Assembly: GCA_047967505.1 (NCBI GenBank)
Contig: CM106538.1
Strand: one strand, 5' to 3'
Origin: Dipteris shenzhenensis
Taxonomy: Eukaryota > Polypodiophyta > Polypodiopsida > Gleicheniales
Length of the DNA: 64,000 bases
Shown here: piece after piece, positions 24,319-36,900 of the stretch
Layout of the letters: every line of letters begins with the position of its first letter
Numbering within the stretch: position 1 is the stretch's first letter
Translations under genes and position numbers: made by a program
The notes under the pieces: model-generated
Databases searched by the model: none
What the model saw: only the letters and a program-made list of their open reading frames with translations
Told to the model about the DNA's origin: nothing

Positions 24319-27300
24319 TGGTTCGTGGTAAGGAGTTAAGGAAAGTAAACAAGTTTGCAGTGTCCTAGTAAGAGGACCAGTGTTGCTTTCCTTTTTCGAG
24401 TTTGGGAGCAAATCTCTATAGGTAGCACAGTCAGAAAGTGCAAGAGTGCATTGTCTCAAATTGAGACACCCTTCGCGGTGTGGCGAGAGTGCAATATATG
24501 CTGCAGGTCAGGGCAAAGCCCTGGGTGACTTTATTTTTCTGATTTGAGGCCATTTCGAGGCCTGTTTTGGAGGTAGAAGTTCTTCGCAAGCACTGAGAAA
24601 AAAGCCTTGTTTTTGCTGTGCAACCACTGCTCTACAGGTCAATGATAAGTTACCATAGAAATTGCATTGTATGCTTGTGCGCAAAGATATTGGGAGTTAC
24701 AGAATCATCCTTATTGCCTGTTCATGCAAAATCGTCACTAGGAAGTGACTGTGTGGTCAAATACCACTTTCATCAGTTTTGCAGATTTGCCTTTGTGAGG
24801 CAGAAGCTGTGTTTTTTTGCAGTGATAGAATATTTTGCAGTGTTCTGTAATGGCATTTGATTCTCTTTCATAGACTATCACTGAAAAGCTTGACAAGAAC
24901 AACTTCCAAGCATGGAAGTTTAGAATGATGAATTTCCTTATGGGAAAAGGCTATTGGGAGTTCATTATAGAAAATGAAGAAGAGCCAGTTCTTCCTAATG
25001 TTCCCAATCAACATGAAATGCAGGTATTTAAACGATGGCATGAGAGCCAAAAAAGTTTACTAGCTGTCTATCAGTATTTCAGATTCTATTATTGTGCATA
25101 TTTAGGATGCAAGTACGCCAAAGGAGGCATGGGATACTTTGGCAAAAATGTACAGCACAAATATGCAAGCTAGGAAAATGCAGGTCAAGTAGGAGTTGCA
25201 CAATGTGCAGAGAGAAAATATGAGCATCAATGACTATGACATGAAGGTGAAGAAAATTGCAGATGCACTTGCTTCCATTGGGTCGCCAGTGGAAGATGAT
25301 AATTTAGTTTCTATGACCTTGAATGGTCTAGGAAAGGATTATGCACAGTTCTGGACATCCATTGCCATCCGTGAAAAATTTCCTGAGTTTGAGTTGTTTG
25401 CTCTTCTAATTTCTGAAGAGCAGAGAAATGGTGGTGCATCTTCTTCAGGAGGAACTTCAAAAGAAACTGTCTTCTACTCAAATGCTGGAAGAGGTAGAGC
25501 AGGCCGATCTGGAGGCCATGGTAGAAATCAGAATATGTAGCAAATTCAAGAAAACCAGAGCTATGGAGGAGGACGTGGTAACTCTAGAGGCATGGGGAGC
25601 CAAAGAAGTCATGGTGGATGGCAGAGAGGCCAAAATGCAAACAGCAATGTTGAATGCTACTATTGTGGTAAAATGGGTCATATGGCTAAAGACTGCTATA
25701 AAAAGTAGAATGACATCATGAATGGAAAATTACAGCAAGGGAATTATGCATCTTCTAGTAGACAGAGTGATGACAGAAATGAGCATTTGTTTATGGTGCA
25801 GCACATGACCAATTTTGTGACAAGTGCAGAAGAAAGCAATGATGTGTGGTATGTTGACTCAGGTGCATCAAACCACATGACAGGTCATGCAAAATGGATG
25901 CAAGATGCAAGGAAAATGGAAAGACTAGGATTTGTGGAGACTAGTGATGATACTGCACATCCTATTGTGTAGATTGGTAAAATTCCTTTATCTATGTAGG
26001 ATGGGAAAAAAAAATACCTATCTGATGTATTTCATGTCCCGAATATCACCAAGAACTTGGTTTCTGTTGGTCAAATGGTTGAGCAAGGCTTGCAAGTCAG
26101 ATTTAATCCTCATGGATGCTTTGTTGAGGATATGAAAAATAACGGTCACTTGATAGCAAAAGGAAAGAAGAAGGGCAGGATGTTTATGTTGGATGCGGAC
26201 ATGCCTGAATTGAGTGCAGCAATGTTTGCACATGGGACTAGTGTAGTTGCAGATATTGATATCTAGCATAAATGCATTGGTCATGTTAATGTATAGCGAC
26301 TTCAATCAGTACAGGTCCAAAATATTGTTGCAGGATTGCCTAAATTCAAGGTTGCAGAAATGCATAAGGTATGTGAAGCCTGTCAATTTGGCAAATAGGC
26401 AAGAAAACCATTTCCTACACATGTTCAAGAGAGTAAGAAGCCATTGGAATTAATCCACTCTGATGTGTGGACTACTAAAGCTGCATCTATTGGAGGATGT
26501 CATTATTTTTTCACTTTTATTTATGACTACAGTAGAAAAGTTTGGGTGTATTTTATGAAAAAGAAAAGTGAAGTGTTTGGGAATTTCAAAGCTTTTAAAG
26601 CTATGGTTGAAAAAGAAACATGCCTGCAAATAAAATGCCTAAGGTCTAATGGAGGGGGAGAGTACCTCTCAAATGAGTTTGTAAGGTTCCTACAAGAGCA
26701 TGGCATAAAGCAACAATATTCATGTAGTCATACCCACAGCAAAATGGACTTACAGAAAGGAAAAACAAGCATATTGGAGAGGTATCTCGGGCCATGCTAA
26801 ATGAAAAAGACCTACCAGATCATTATTGGGCTGAAGTAGTTGCTAAAACAGTTTACATAATGAATAGGACTCCTACTGTAGCAATACATGGCATGACACC
26901 AGAGGAGATGTATGCTGGTAGGAAACCATATATTTCTCATTTGAAAATTTTTGGTTGCATTGCCTATGTTCATGTGCCAGATGAGTTGAGGTCCAAGTTG
27001 GATCTAAAAGCTGAGAAGTGCATCTTTATTGGTTATTCTCTACAACAGAAATGGTATAGATGCTGTAACCCTTCTACTCGTAAGTTTACAGTGAGCAGAG
27101 ATGTTGTTTTTGATGAGATGAGCAGCTGCTATAAACTAGTAAATGTGATTGATGATGTAGATGCACAAAATGGTAATGTTGCACAGAATTCACAGCAGCA
27201 ATCACAAAATATTAGTGGCAGTGTCCTCTAGCAGTGGTTCACATACTTCGCCATGGATAGGCAGATTGAGATCAGGAGAATCTCCTCAAAGCAATGTAGA

Positions 27301-27777
27301 TAGTGGTATGCAGGTATCACAAAAAGGAAAAGAGAAGGTAGATCATCCCATGTTTAATGTGAATGCAAGTCACTCTTATGTGGATGGTGAATCCAGTGGC
27401 TCAGAAGAGAGCATTGATGATGAGATGGGTATCCTTCTGTTGTTACACTTGGAGTAAGGAAGACCAGGGTTGTTTTGAGAGCACCTGGAAATGAGCCTAT
27501 TTTGCGTAAGTCTACTGTAGCTAGGTATCCTGTGGATAGGCTGAAATATGATGGATTTACATCCATTCACTATGGCTATATGGTCAAAGTGATACAGGAA
27601 CCAGAACCCATTTCTTTTGAGCAAGCCATGGGAAAGGAAAAATGGGAGAAAGCCATGGATGAAGAAATGGATGCCTTGGAAGCAAATGCTACATGGGAAT
27701 TGGTGCCTTTGCCTAAAGACAAGAATGCAATTGGTTGTAAGTGGGTTTATAAGGTGAAGCACAATGCAGATGGTTCT

Positions 27778-28190
27778 GAGGTATGTGAGATCTGGAGTAG
27801 GCTGGTGTGGGACATCATAAAGAGGCGTGCATACGTGTGCCAAACCCTCGTGTCAGTGAGGGGTGATGGAGACCTACGCTCAAGGAAACTCTGCCAAAAA
27901 TCCTTAAAGTTGCTGCTATACAAGATGTGCAAGAGCTGCTCCTCATTTCGACGAAGAAATGCATGCTTCTTCCAACAAACTAGACGTCGATGCTTGCATA
28001 CCGTGTCTGGTGTGTTCCGAAAGGTGACATCTGGTTTCAAGTCAGAGCTGTCGGCGATAAGCCTTGCACTCCACATCGTACCAGTTGTTGCAAGGTACAG
28101 AACCAAGAGGTGGTGGTCTAGTGGACTGTGTGGTGTGGGAAAAGATTTGGAGGGCAGCCTCGTGGAGTGTGCGACTAATCAGGGCTCAAC
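27778..28190. other. About 410-bp insertion in Copia-1 RT
   Basis: Between codons for NADGS and RYKAR of the RT region, where Copia-2 has only a few bases, Copia-1 has about 410 extra bases. They are noticeably more GC-rich than the element and open on both strands, but the translations match nothing I know. No clear terminal repeats; a short target duplication cannot be fixed. A captured host fragment or an unknown small element are both possible. Confidence 0.7.
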
Positions 28191-29015
28191 AGATACAAGG
28201 CAAGATTAGTTGTCAAGGGGTATGCACAGACGTATGGCATTGATTATGAAGAAAGATTCAGTCCGATTGCAAGGATGGCAACCGTAAGAGTAGTCATTGC
28301 TATGGCTGCATCAAAGGGATGGTCTTTACATTAGATGGATGTAAAGAATGCCTTCTTGCATGGTGATTTGCAAGAAGAGGTCTTTATGGAGCAGCCACCT
28401 GGTTATGTTCATGCTGTGCATCTTGAGTTTGTTTGCAGGTTGAAGAAAGCCTTGTATGGCTTGAAGTAAGCACCTAGAGCATGGTCTGACAAGATAGGAA
28501 AGTATCTTGTCACTATTGGCTTTCAGATTTCCAAGGCACATTTCTCACTTTATGTGAGAAAAACAGAGAAAGGTATTATGCTACTTGTCATTTATGTTCA
28601 TGATTTGATCATAACAGGTGATAGTGATGAAGATATCCTTCATGTGAAAATTCTATTGAAGCAGAAGTTTGAGATGAAGGATTTGGGAAAGCTGCGTTAT
28701 TTCTTGGGCATTGAGGTGATTAGATCACCAAGTGGGATACAGCTCTTGCAGAGGCAGTATGGATTGGACATGCTATCTAAATATGGGATGATAGGCTGTA
28801 AGCCTATTTAAGTTCCTTTGGAGCAGAATGTGAAGCTGAGCATAGATGCAAGTGAGGTTCTAGAAGACCCTACTATGTACAGACGCATAGTAGGAAGTTT
28901 GATTTATATGACTATTACCAGGCCAGATTTGAGCTATGCTATTGGATTGGTAAATCAGTTTCTGCAAGCTCCAAGGAAACCGCATTTGGATGTGGCTAGA
29001 TGCATACTCAGGTAT

Positions 29016-29109
29016 GTGAAGTCCACATTGCAGTATGGACTATTTTATGAGATTGGGGTTCAGTGAAGTCCACATTGCAGTATGGACTATTTTATGAGAT
29101 TGGGGTTCA
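29016..29109 (+). repeat. 47-bp tandem duplication in Copia-1
   Basis: A unit starting gtgaagtccacattgcagta occurs at 29016 and again at 29063 without visible differences. 47 is not a multiple of 3, so the duplication shifts the frame before RNase H. Confidence 0.95.
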
Positions 29110-29589
29110 GATACAGTTGCATGGATACACTGATGTTGGGCTAGTAGTATTTCTGATAGACAATCTACCAGTGGATATGTGTTCTCTTTTGGGAGTGCTG
29201 CAATCACTTGGAGTAGTAAGAAATAGCCTACAGTTGCCCTATCGAGCACAGAGGTTGAGTACAGGGGTGCAGCAATGGCTGCATGTGAGGTAGCTTGGTT
29301 GCATAAGCTACTTTATGATATACATTAGTCTACAGATGGTGGGACAATTGTCATTTATTGTGACAACATGAGTAGTATACACTTGGCAAATAACCCAGTC
29401 TATCATGCTAGAACAAAGCACTTTGAGGTGCATTATCACTATGTGTGGGAGAACGTTTTAGTAGGTCTTATTGATCTAGTTTATGTCAGCACAGAAAATC
29501 AGGTAGCTGACATATTCACGAAGGCATTGGGCACAGAGAAGTTGCAGAAGTTCAGAGACCTGCTTGGTGTGCAAGAATTGGGATTGAGC

Positions 29590-29600
29590 TCGAGGGGGAG
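29590..29600 (+). other. Copia-1 polypurine tract
   Basis: The purine-rich cgagggggag sequence immediately precedes the 3' LTR and fits the plus-strand priming site. Confidence 0.85.
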
Positions 29601-29949
29601 TATTGAGATATCGAGCTCCACTTGTGATATGCCAGGGTGACCATTGTGCATTTATGTCACCGACTTGTTAGCTACAGATGCGGTTGGTACACCGCCCATG
29701 AATAATAGCTGGATGACAGCTATCCTTATGTACTCTAGTTCGTGGCTCAGTTCGTATGCCACCTTAGTTAGCTGAGTTTGGTTTGAGACCCACATATAGG
29801 GTTCTTCTATTTCTTTATACTAGAGTTCTTTTGGTTTTCACAACTAAGAAAAAAACTGTTTTTAGCCTCCACCTTTGTGTGTATTCCCCCATTGTGTATG
29901 TTAGAAAGCTGCAAGTGAGACCCCTTCCTTCTCTCCCACTATCTTCACA
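29601..29949 (+). repeat. Copia-1 3' LTR
   Basis: Matches 23954-24305 over its length, with about 19 substitutions and a 3-base gap. The first two bases are TA rather than TG, a G-to-A change. Followed by the TTTAG target duplication. Confidence 0.95.
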
Positions 29950-29954
29950 TTTAG

Positions 29955-32900
29955 TTGAAAAGTACGTATTTTTATTGAAAAATCCATACTTTTTAAATCC
30001 TTGCATAGATATGCATTGAATAAGCTTTATTTTTACACTTATAATAGAATAATTTTTTAAACAAAGTACAACTAAAACTATAAATATGCATGATGGCATG
30101 AGTATAAAATGATTCCTTGCTCGAGTTAGCTACCATGATCATCTTCACTAAAAGCAGTTACTACTACCATACACACCAATATCAATGCTGATTTTCGATG
30201 CTTTTACCTTAGTTTTTTTTCCAAGCCGGTATCATTGATAATACTGCTATAGTTAACATTTATTTGAAAAAACATTGCTACTTTTATAAAATATATGTCA
30301 TCAATGCCATAAACCTTCAATAAGCATGGATATTAAAGCATCGATAGAGCCACTCGAAACTTTTACTGATGTCGATAGAACCATCAAAAATTTGCAGGCA
30401 CTTTAACCATTGAAAATTTTAGATAGTGTGGGGTTTCACCTCGCATCTTGCAATAATGAAATCAAATAAGAATGTTTACACAGCCAAATATAGTTGTGGC
30501 TATCTATGAGCTGTCTACTCGATCACATTGAAAACCCACTTAAGATATACATAGTTTAGCAAAAATTTATGATATATTGTTCATGCAAGCTTGAATGAAA
30601 TCTAAGGGCAAGAAGCTTGGAGTGTGTGGGTAGAATGAATGTGTTTGTAAGGTCATCCCAATCTTTTGTTGAGTCGATGGCAAGAAGCTGGATCCTTCCT
30701 GACTGCTTGGCAAGTGCACCTTATGTAAGCCACATGGATAATGTGCATTCAAAGGGTGTTTTAAAACTTCCTATGTAGCCTACTTTGCCATATTTTATAT
30801 ATCCCTACGGTCATTTTTTAGGTCAACAATTATATCCCCTTTGTAAATGTAAAATTTGGAAAGTTTGGTTTCCCCCTCCTTATATACATTTTAGTAGGGA
30901 TGCTACCATGAGAAGCCATGCTATTCAACCAAATAAGATTCTTTCTTTGTGATGTGAGGGAAATGTATCCTTTCCATACACACTAGCGCCCAACAAAGAC
31001 ATTTCCAATTGCACATCCACACAATGCCTAAGATCCAAGTTATTTTCTCGCCATCTTTGTTTTTGTTTTTGTCTCCCTTGTACTCTCCCAAATCTTTGTC
31101 ACTAGGTGCTAGACTTTTTCCTGAAAGAGTTTGCATTGGAGCATTGGTAAAAGGACAAGAAGCTGGACCAAATAAATCAGTGAATTCTAATTGGGTAGCT
31201 CAACAAAACATACATAGATGCTTTTTCAGGGTTACAATAAGTGCTACCATAAACGAAGCTCATATCGGACATTGATGATTTCCATAGATAGATGAATTCT
31301 ATAAATGTGTAGATATATGGGAAAATTAAGGTTTCTATTAAGAAAGATATTTATAATTTCACAAACAAGTAAGGCTAGTTTTTCATCCCTCACTAGCTCA
31401 CATAATACTTCCAAAGAAAAGCTCAAGAAAAATACATACTTCCATTTCTATTGGCTATTTACTATGGTATACCTCAAAATGGTATTTAGTTTCACAGAAG
31501 AAAGATCAAAAGAAGCAACTATAAATCATTCACTATAGAAAGCTCAACATTCTCAGAAATGATTGCAAACATATTTACCTATGTACGTTACTAGACTCGT
31601 ACACATAAAATATATTGATACATGCTAGATATATGTCGAATAGTCCCATGGAAAATAAAAGGATTTAATTACATGTGATAAAACTTAAAAGGTTAAAACC
31701 TGCTAGACTTGATTTATAATAAATATGTGAACCTAGCTCTACTCACCTAGCTATGTTACTATTTTTATGCATACAACACCTCCAGACAAGCTAGGTCTAT
31801 TTAAAAAATTTCTATGGAAAGTAAGACTATTTTGTTCCATGTGATAAAACTCAAATGAAAACACCCAAATTGAAAAGAATTGAAATATAATCATTGGATG
31901 AAACCTTATATGATAGTAGGTAGTGCAACTAGTGTAAAAGACAAAATTCAATTCCATGTATTATGTTAGGGCATACCAAGGCAGAAACTTGTATACAATA
32001 TATCCAATGCATTTCTTTGATCATGTTAGTATGAACCAAGCTAAGGAACAACATAAATGTGTATGCACAAAAAATGTCTAGCTTCCATCTAACCCCATGT
32101 GTTATTACATTGATCATGTTAGGGAGTAACAAGGTAGAGAATTGTTGAAAACATATTCAATGCATTAGTTTGACCATGTTACATGAAAGTACCTAGACAG
32201 AAAACAACATAAATTTCATCCCATATCCATGTCACACAAAGCATTGATAGGAATTGAAATTATGCTAATAGACAATGATAAAATAATGAGAATTGTTAAT
32301 TTTCAAATGCATGCATGCAATCATAAGAAGAATGTCTCAAATTTATGATAATGTAAAAATCACAATGGATGATACTCAAATGCCAATGATAGCCCATTTC
32401 AAAACATAACAAATATTACTCCAATAAAAATGGTCTTGTCTTGTCTTTGTTATAGCTCAATGGTCCTCTTAAAGCAGTGATTATCTTGAGTAAATTAAAT
32501 TATCAAAACACGTACTAAAAGTACCTCCCTTATAGTGTGGTCCAAAGCCAATTCCATTTGTCCGAACTCCATCAAGCTTCCACAAAAATTGATGTGAGCA
32601 ATATTCTACCTTTGACTTAATTGACGAACTCCAATGTCCTTTAGCAAGCCCTCCATCAATCCCAGTGAGATGTCTAATTTTTGTGGGCTAGGGACAAGGC
32701 TAGGGACAAAATTTAGACCATACACCAATCCCACCACCTACAACTCCTCAGTAGCCCCAAAAATGATGAAAACAATCGAGTCCTATTTCTTAACATCTAT
32801 TAGAGCTACACCATATTCATGTCAAATTTCAAAGGAGAAAACCCACAAAGCCCTATTTAAGAACCTCAAAACGGTATGTAGTCTTGACTTTGGAGGTTCA

Positions 32901-33300
32901 ACTCATAAAATTTATGTGTACCATGTGCATTCAAAGGCCAGGGTTTTAAATTCATCGTCAGGGGAAAATTTAACAGAATTATGATAATAGGAGGGGTTTT
33001 TTAATTCAACTTTGGAAAAAAGTCTATGAGCTCCTAAGTGAAGAGGGGTGGCTTTATTGGGGAAAGAAATTTATTTGAGGGGTATTTTAAATATACACCT
33101 TGAATGCATGTGATACATAAGGTTTCTTAATAGTGCACCCCTTGGAAGTCTTGAATTGTAGCAACGATCACATAGGCACCTTTCACACCTATAAGCATCT
33201 TCCTCCTTATGTCAAAGCCTCATGATATTTAGTATGATTTGATAAAATCATATGTACATTCTTGATACAAAACCTTGTAGCCTAACTCTCTTTGAGTGTA
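29955..33300. other. AT-rich intergenic region
   Basis: About 3.3 kb without a recognisable gene. Open frames such as 32634-32984 (plus, 116 codons) show no known motif. Old local duplications occur: around 31635-31710 and 31795-31870 (both with catgtgataaaact), and around 31962-32232. No RNA gene seen. Confidence 0.55.
31962..32232. repeat. Two diverged tandem units of about 145 bp
   Basis: Both units follow the order atgttagggmrta, caaggyagagaa-like, caatgcat, tgaycatgtta and acaacataaat. Starts are near 31966 and 32116. Confidence 0.65.
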
Positions 33301-33315
33301 GACACTACAGGGCTG

Positions 33316-33655
33316 AAATAGAGAGGAGAAGGACAAGGAGAAGGGGAAGGAGACATATGCTCATGCATAAGCATAAGCATAGGAGAAGAAAAAACATATG
33401 CATAAGAGAAAAAGAGAGAAAGCATATGTTTGAAAGAGGGGAAAAGAGCATAAACATAAGAGAAGGAAGAGGGAAAAAGAGATTGAACGAGGGGAAAAAG
33501 AAGAGAAGGAAAGGAGGGAAAAAGAGATTGAAAGAGGGGAAAAAAGAAGAAGGGGAAAAAGAAGAGGGGAAAAAAGAAGAGGGAAAAAGAAGAGAAGGAA
33601 GAGGGGAAAAGAGGGGAAGAAGAGGGAATAAAAGAAGAGAGGGGAAGAGAGGGTT
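33316..33655. repeat. Polypurine tract
   Basis: About 340 bp in which the plus strand is mostly A and G, nearly pure from 33478 to 33655. It begins with a few gcataa hexamers (33365-33385). It ends about 120 bp before Copia-2. It creates long serine/phenylalanine/leucine frames on minus that are artefacts. Such tracts can form triplexes (H-DNA). Confidence 0.9.
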
Positions 33656-33776
33656 CCTACGCCCATCACTGCAACTAGCGCTTAAGGTGCTAGCTACACA
33701 CCAATGCAAATAACAAAAATAACAAAAGGAAAAAAGAGGAAGCACTTTCTTACTTAGAATAGTCTCGCTCGGTGTT

Positions 33777-34129
33777 TGTGAAGAGAGTGGGAGAGAAGGA
33801 AGGAGTCTCACTTGTAGCTTTCTCACATACACAATGGGGGAATATACACAAAGGTGGAGGCTGAAAACAATTTTCCTCTTCTTAGTTGTGAAAGCCAAAA
33901 GAACTCTAAGTATAAAAGAATAGGTGAACCCTATGTGTGGGTCTCAAACCAAACTCGGCTAACTAAGGTGCCATACTAACTAAGCCACTAACTAGAGTAC
34001 ATAAAGATAGCTATCATCCAGCTATTATTAATTCGTGGTGTACCAACCGCATCTGCAGCTAACAAGTCAGTGACATAAATGCACAACGGTCACCTTGGCA
34101 TATCACGAGTGGAGCTCGATATCTCAACA
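33777..34129 (-). repeat. Copia-2 3' LTR
   Basis: The reverse complement starts TGTTGAGATATCGAGC and ends TCTTCACA, as in the Copia-1 LTRs. The purine tract (plus strand ctcccccttga) abuts it at 34130. Confidence 0.93.
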
Positions 34130-34139
34130 CTCCCCCTTG

Positions 34140-36900
34140 ACCTCAATCCCAATTCTTGCACACCAAGTAGGTCTCTGAACTTGTGTAGCTTGTTTGCACC
34201 CAATGCCTTGGTGAATATGTCACCTACCTGATGCTCTATGTTGACATAAACTAGATCAATAAAACCTCCTAGAACCTTCTCCCACACATACTAATAATAG
34301 ACCTCAATGTGCTTTTTTCTAGCATGATATACTGGGTTATTTGCCAAGTGTATGTTGCTCATGTTGTCACAATAAATGACAATTGGCCCATCTGTAGTTT
34401 GATGCATATCATAAAGTAGCTTATGCAACCAAGCTACCTCACATGCAGCCATTGCTACACCTCTGTACTCAACCTCTGTCTCGACAAGGCAACTGTAGGC
34501 TATTTCTTGCTGCTCCAAGTAGTTTCCTTGGAGCCTACATAAACTGACTTACCAACCCAATAGCATAGCTCAAATCTGGCGTGGTAATAGTCATATAAAG
34601 CAAACTTCCTACTATGCGTCTGTACATAGTAGGGTCTTTTAGAAGCTCACCTGCATCTATGCTCAACTTCACATTCTGCTCCAAAGGAACTGAAATAGGC
34701 TTACAACCTATCATCCCATATTTGGATAGCATGTCCAATCCATACTGCCTCTGAAAGAGCCATATCCAACTTGTGGATCTAATCACCTCAATGCCTAAGA
34801 AGTAATGCATCTCTCTCAAATCCTTCATCTCAAACTTTTGCTTCAATAGCATTTTCACATGAAGGATATCTTCATCACTATCACCTGTGATGATCAAATC
34901 ATCAACATAAATGATAAGTAGCATAATGCCTTTCTCTATTTTTCTCACATAAAATGAGAAATCTGCCTTGGAAATCTTAAAGCCAATAGTGAAAAGATAC
35001 TGTCCTATCTTGTCAGACCATGCTCTGGGTGCTTGCTTTAAGCCATACAAGGCTTTCTTCAACCTGTAAACAAACTCAAGATGAACATCATGAACATAAC
35101 CTGGTGGCTGCTCCATATAGACCTCTTCTTGAAAATCACCATGCAAGAAAGCATTCTTTACATCCATCTGATGTAAAGACCATCCCTTTGATGCAGCCAT
35201 AGCAATGACTGCTCTCATGGTTGCCATCCTTGCAACTAGACTAAATGTTTCTTCATAATCAATGCGATGTCTATGCATACCACTTGACAACTAATCTTGC
35301 CTTATATCTGTTCACATAACCATCTGCATTGTGCTTCACCTTATAAGCCCACTTGTAGCCAATTGCATTCTTGTCTTTAGGCAAAGGCACCAATTCCCAT
35401 GTAGCTTTTGCTTCCAAGGCATCCATTTCTTCATCCATGGCTTTCTCCCATTTTTCTTTTCCCATGGCTTGCTCAAAAGAAGTGGGTTCCAATTCATGTA
35501 TCACTTTGACCATATAGGCATAGTGAATGGCTATAAGTCCATCATATTTGAGCCTATCTAGAGGATACATAGCTCTAGTAGACCTGTGCAAAATAGGCTC
35601 ACTACCAGGTGCTCTCAAAACATCCCTTGTCTTCCTTACTCCAGATGTAACAACAGAAGCAAATACCCAATTCATCATCAAGGCTCTGTTCTGAGCCACT
35701 GGATTCACCATCCACATAAGAGTGACCTGCATTCACATCAACCATGGGCTGATCTACTTTCTCTTTTCCTTTCATGATACTTGCATACCACTATCTACAT
35801 TGATTTGAGGAGATGCTCCTGGTCTCAATCTGTCTGTCCATGGCGAAGCATGTGAACCACTGCTAGAGGACACTATAGGTTCACTGATATTTGTGATTGC
35901 TGCTGTGAATTCTATGCAGCATTACCATTTTTTGCATCTACATCATCAATCAGATTTACTGGTTTATACCAGCTGCTCATCTCATCAAAAACAACATCTC
36001 TTCTCACTGTAAACTTATGAGTAGAAGGGTTATAGCATCTATACCATTTCTACTACAAAGAAGAACCAATAAAGATGCACTTCTCAACTTTTGGATCCAA
36101 CTTGGATCTCAACTCATCTGGCACATGAACATAGGCAATGCAACCAAAAACTTTCAAATGAGAAATATATGGTTTCCTACGAGTATACCTCTCCTCTGGC
36201 ATCATGCCATGTATTGCTGCAGTGGGAGTCCTATTCAATATGTAGACTATTGTAGCAACTGCTTTAGCCCAATAATAATCTAGCAGGTCTTTTTCATTAA
36301 GCATGGCACAAGATACCTCTCCAATATGCCTGTTTTTCCTTTCTACAAGTCCATTTTTTTGTGGGGTATGACTGCATGAATATTGTTGCTTTATGCCATG
36401 CTCCTATAGGAAACTTGCAAACACATTTGAGAGGTACTCTCCCCCTCCATCTGACCTTAGGCATTTTATTTATAGGCCTATTTCTTTTTCAACCATAGAT
36501 TTAAAAGCTTTGAAATTCCCAAACACTTCACTTTTTCTTTTCATAAAATACACCCAAACTTTTCTGCTGTAGTCATCAATAAAAGTGACAAAATAATGAT
36601 AGCCCTGAATAGATGCAGCTTTAGTAGTCCACACATCAGAGTGGATTAGTCATCAATAAAAGTGACAAAATAATGATAGCCCCGAATAGATGCAGCTTTA
36701 GTAGTCCACACATCAGAGTGGATTAATTCCAATGGCCTCTTACTCTCTTGAACATGTCAAGGAAATGGTTTCCTTGCCTGTTTTCCAAATTGACAGGCTT
36801 CACATACCTTATGCATTTTTGCAACCTTGAATTTAGGCAATCCTGCAACAATATTTTGGGCTTGCATTAATTTAAGTCATCGTACATTAACATGACCAAT
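34140..36900 (-). pseudogene. Copia-2 pol (integrase, RT, RNase H)
   Basis: Integrase motifs IHSDVWTTK, LRSDGGGEYLS and GLVERKN keep the D, D and E residues, but stops interrupt the frame near 36465 and 36400. After the integrase tail (36304-36053) comes an RT block with one long open frame at 35290-34535 (251 codons), keeping the active-site box IYVDDLIITGD and the NAFLHGD and QMDVK motifs. RNase H follows in two pieces (34518-34291, with YCDNMSNIHLANN, and 34287-34090). It lacks the insertion found in Copia-1 and serves as an internal reference for its decay. Too damaged and truncated to be autonomous. Confidence 0.9.
36571..36724 (-). repeat. 77-bp tandem duplication in Copia-2 integrase
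   Basis: The unit agtcatcaataaaagtgaca... starts at 36571 and 36648, with about one difference. It duplicates the integrase segment around the first catalytic Asp. Confidence 0.95.

Larger units (their letters stand above)
24850..29575 (+). pseudogene. Copia-1 gag-pol, inactivated
   Basis: GAG starts at the ATG at 24850. UBN2/gag-like sequence follows (LDKNNFQAWKFRMMNFLMGK). The zinc knuckle CYYCGKMGHMAKDC is near 25650. The protease motif VDSGASNHM is near 25855. The integrase HHCC region is near 26270-26400, with core motifs LIHSDVW (about 26450), LRSNGGGEYL (about 26640, second catalytic Asp changed to Asn) and ERKN in a shifted frame. RT is split by an insertion; its YVDD box reads YVHD (CAT at 28599-28601). 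RNase H and the end (YCDNMSSIHLANNPVYHA) occupy 29065-29575. Stops at 24871, 25103, 25190, 25538, 25706, 25970, 25997, 26294, 26396, 28332 and 29336 are all TAG where the frame suggests CAG; 26264 is TAG for Trp; 28467 and 28809 are TAA. The related copy at 34-37 kb has CAG at the places matching 26396 and 28332. Confidence 0.93.
23954..29949 (+). mobile_element. Copia-1, full-length LTR retrotransposon
   Basis: Two LTRs of about 350 bp (23954-24305, 29601-29949), a perfect 5-bp target-site duplication TTTAG (23949-23953 and 29950-29954), an initiator Met-tRNA primer-binding site and a purine tract define a complete 6.0-kb element. The domain order GAG, protease, integrase, RT, RNase H is that of Ty1/Copia. 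By my count about 19 substitutions, mostly transitions, separate the LTRs (about 95% identity), so it is moderately old. It cannot move by itself: the coding region has many stops, frameshifts, a roughly 410-bp insertion and altered catalytic residues. Confidence 0.95.

Noticed and set aside
32634-32984. 116-codon plus frame in the intergenic region
   Set aside because: No domain, no neighbours of support, AT-rich surroundings; likely chance.
33305-33898. 197-codon minus-strand frame rich in Ser, Phe and Leu
   Set aside because: It is the complement of a polypurine tract running into the Copia-2 LTR; low complexity, not a gene.
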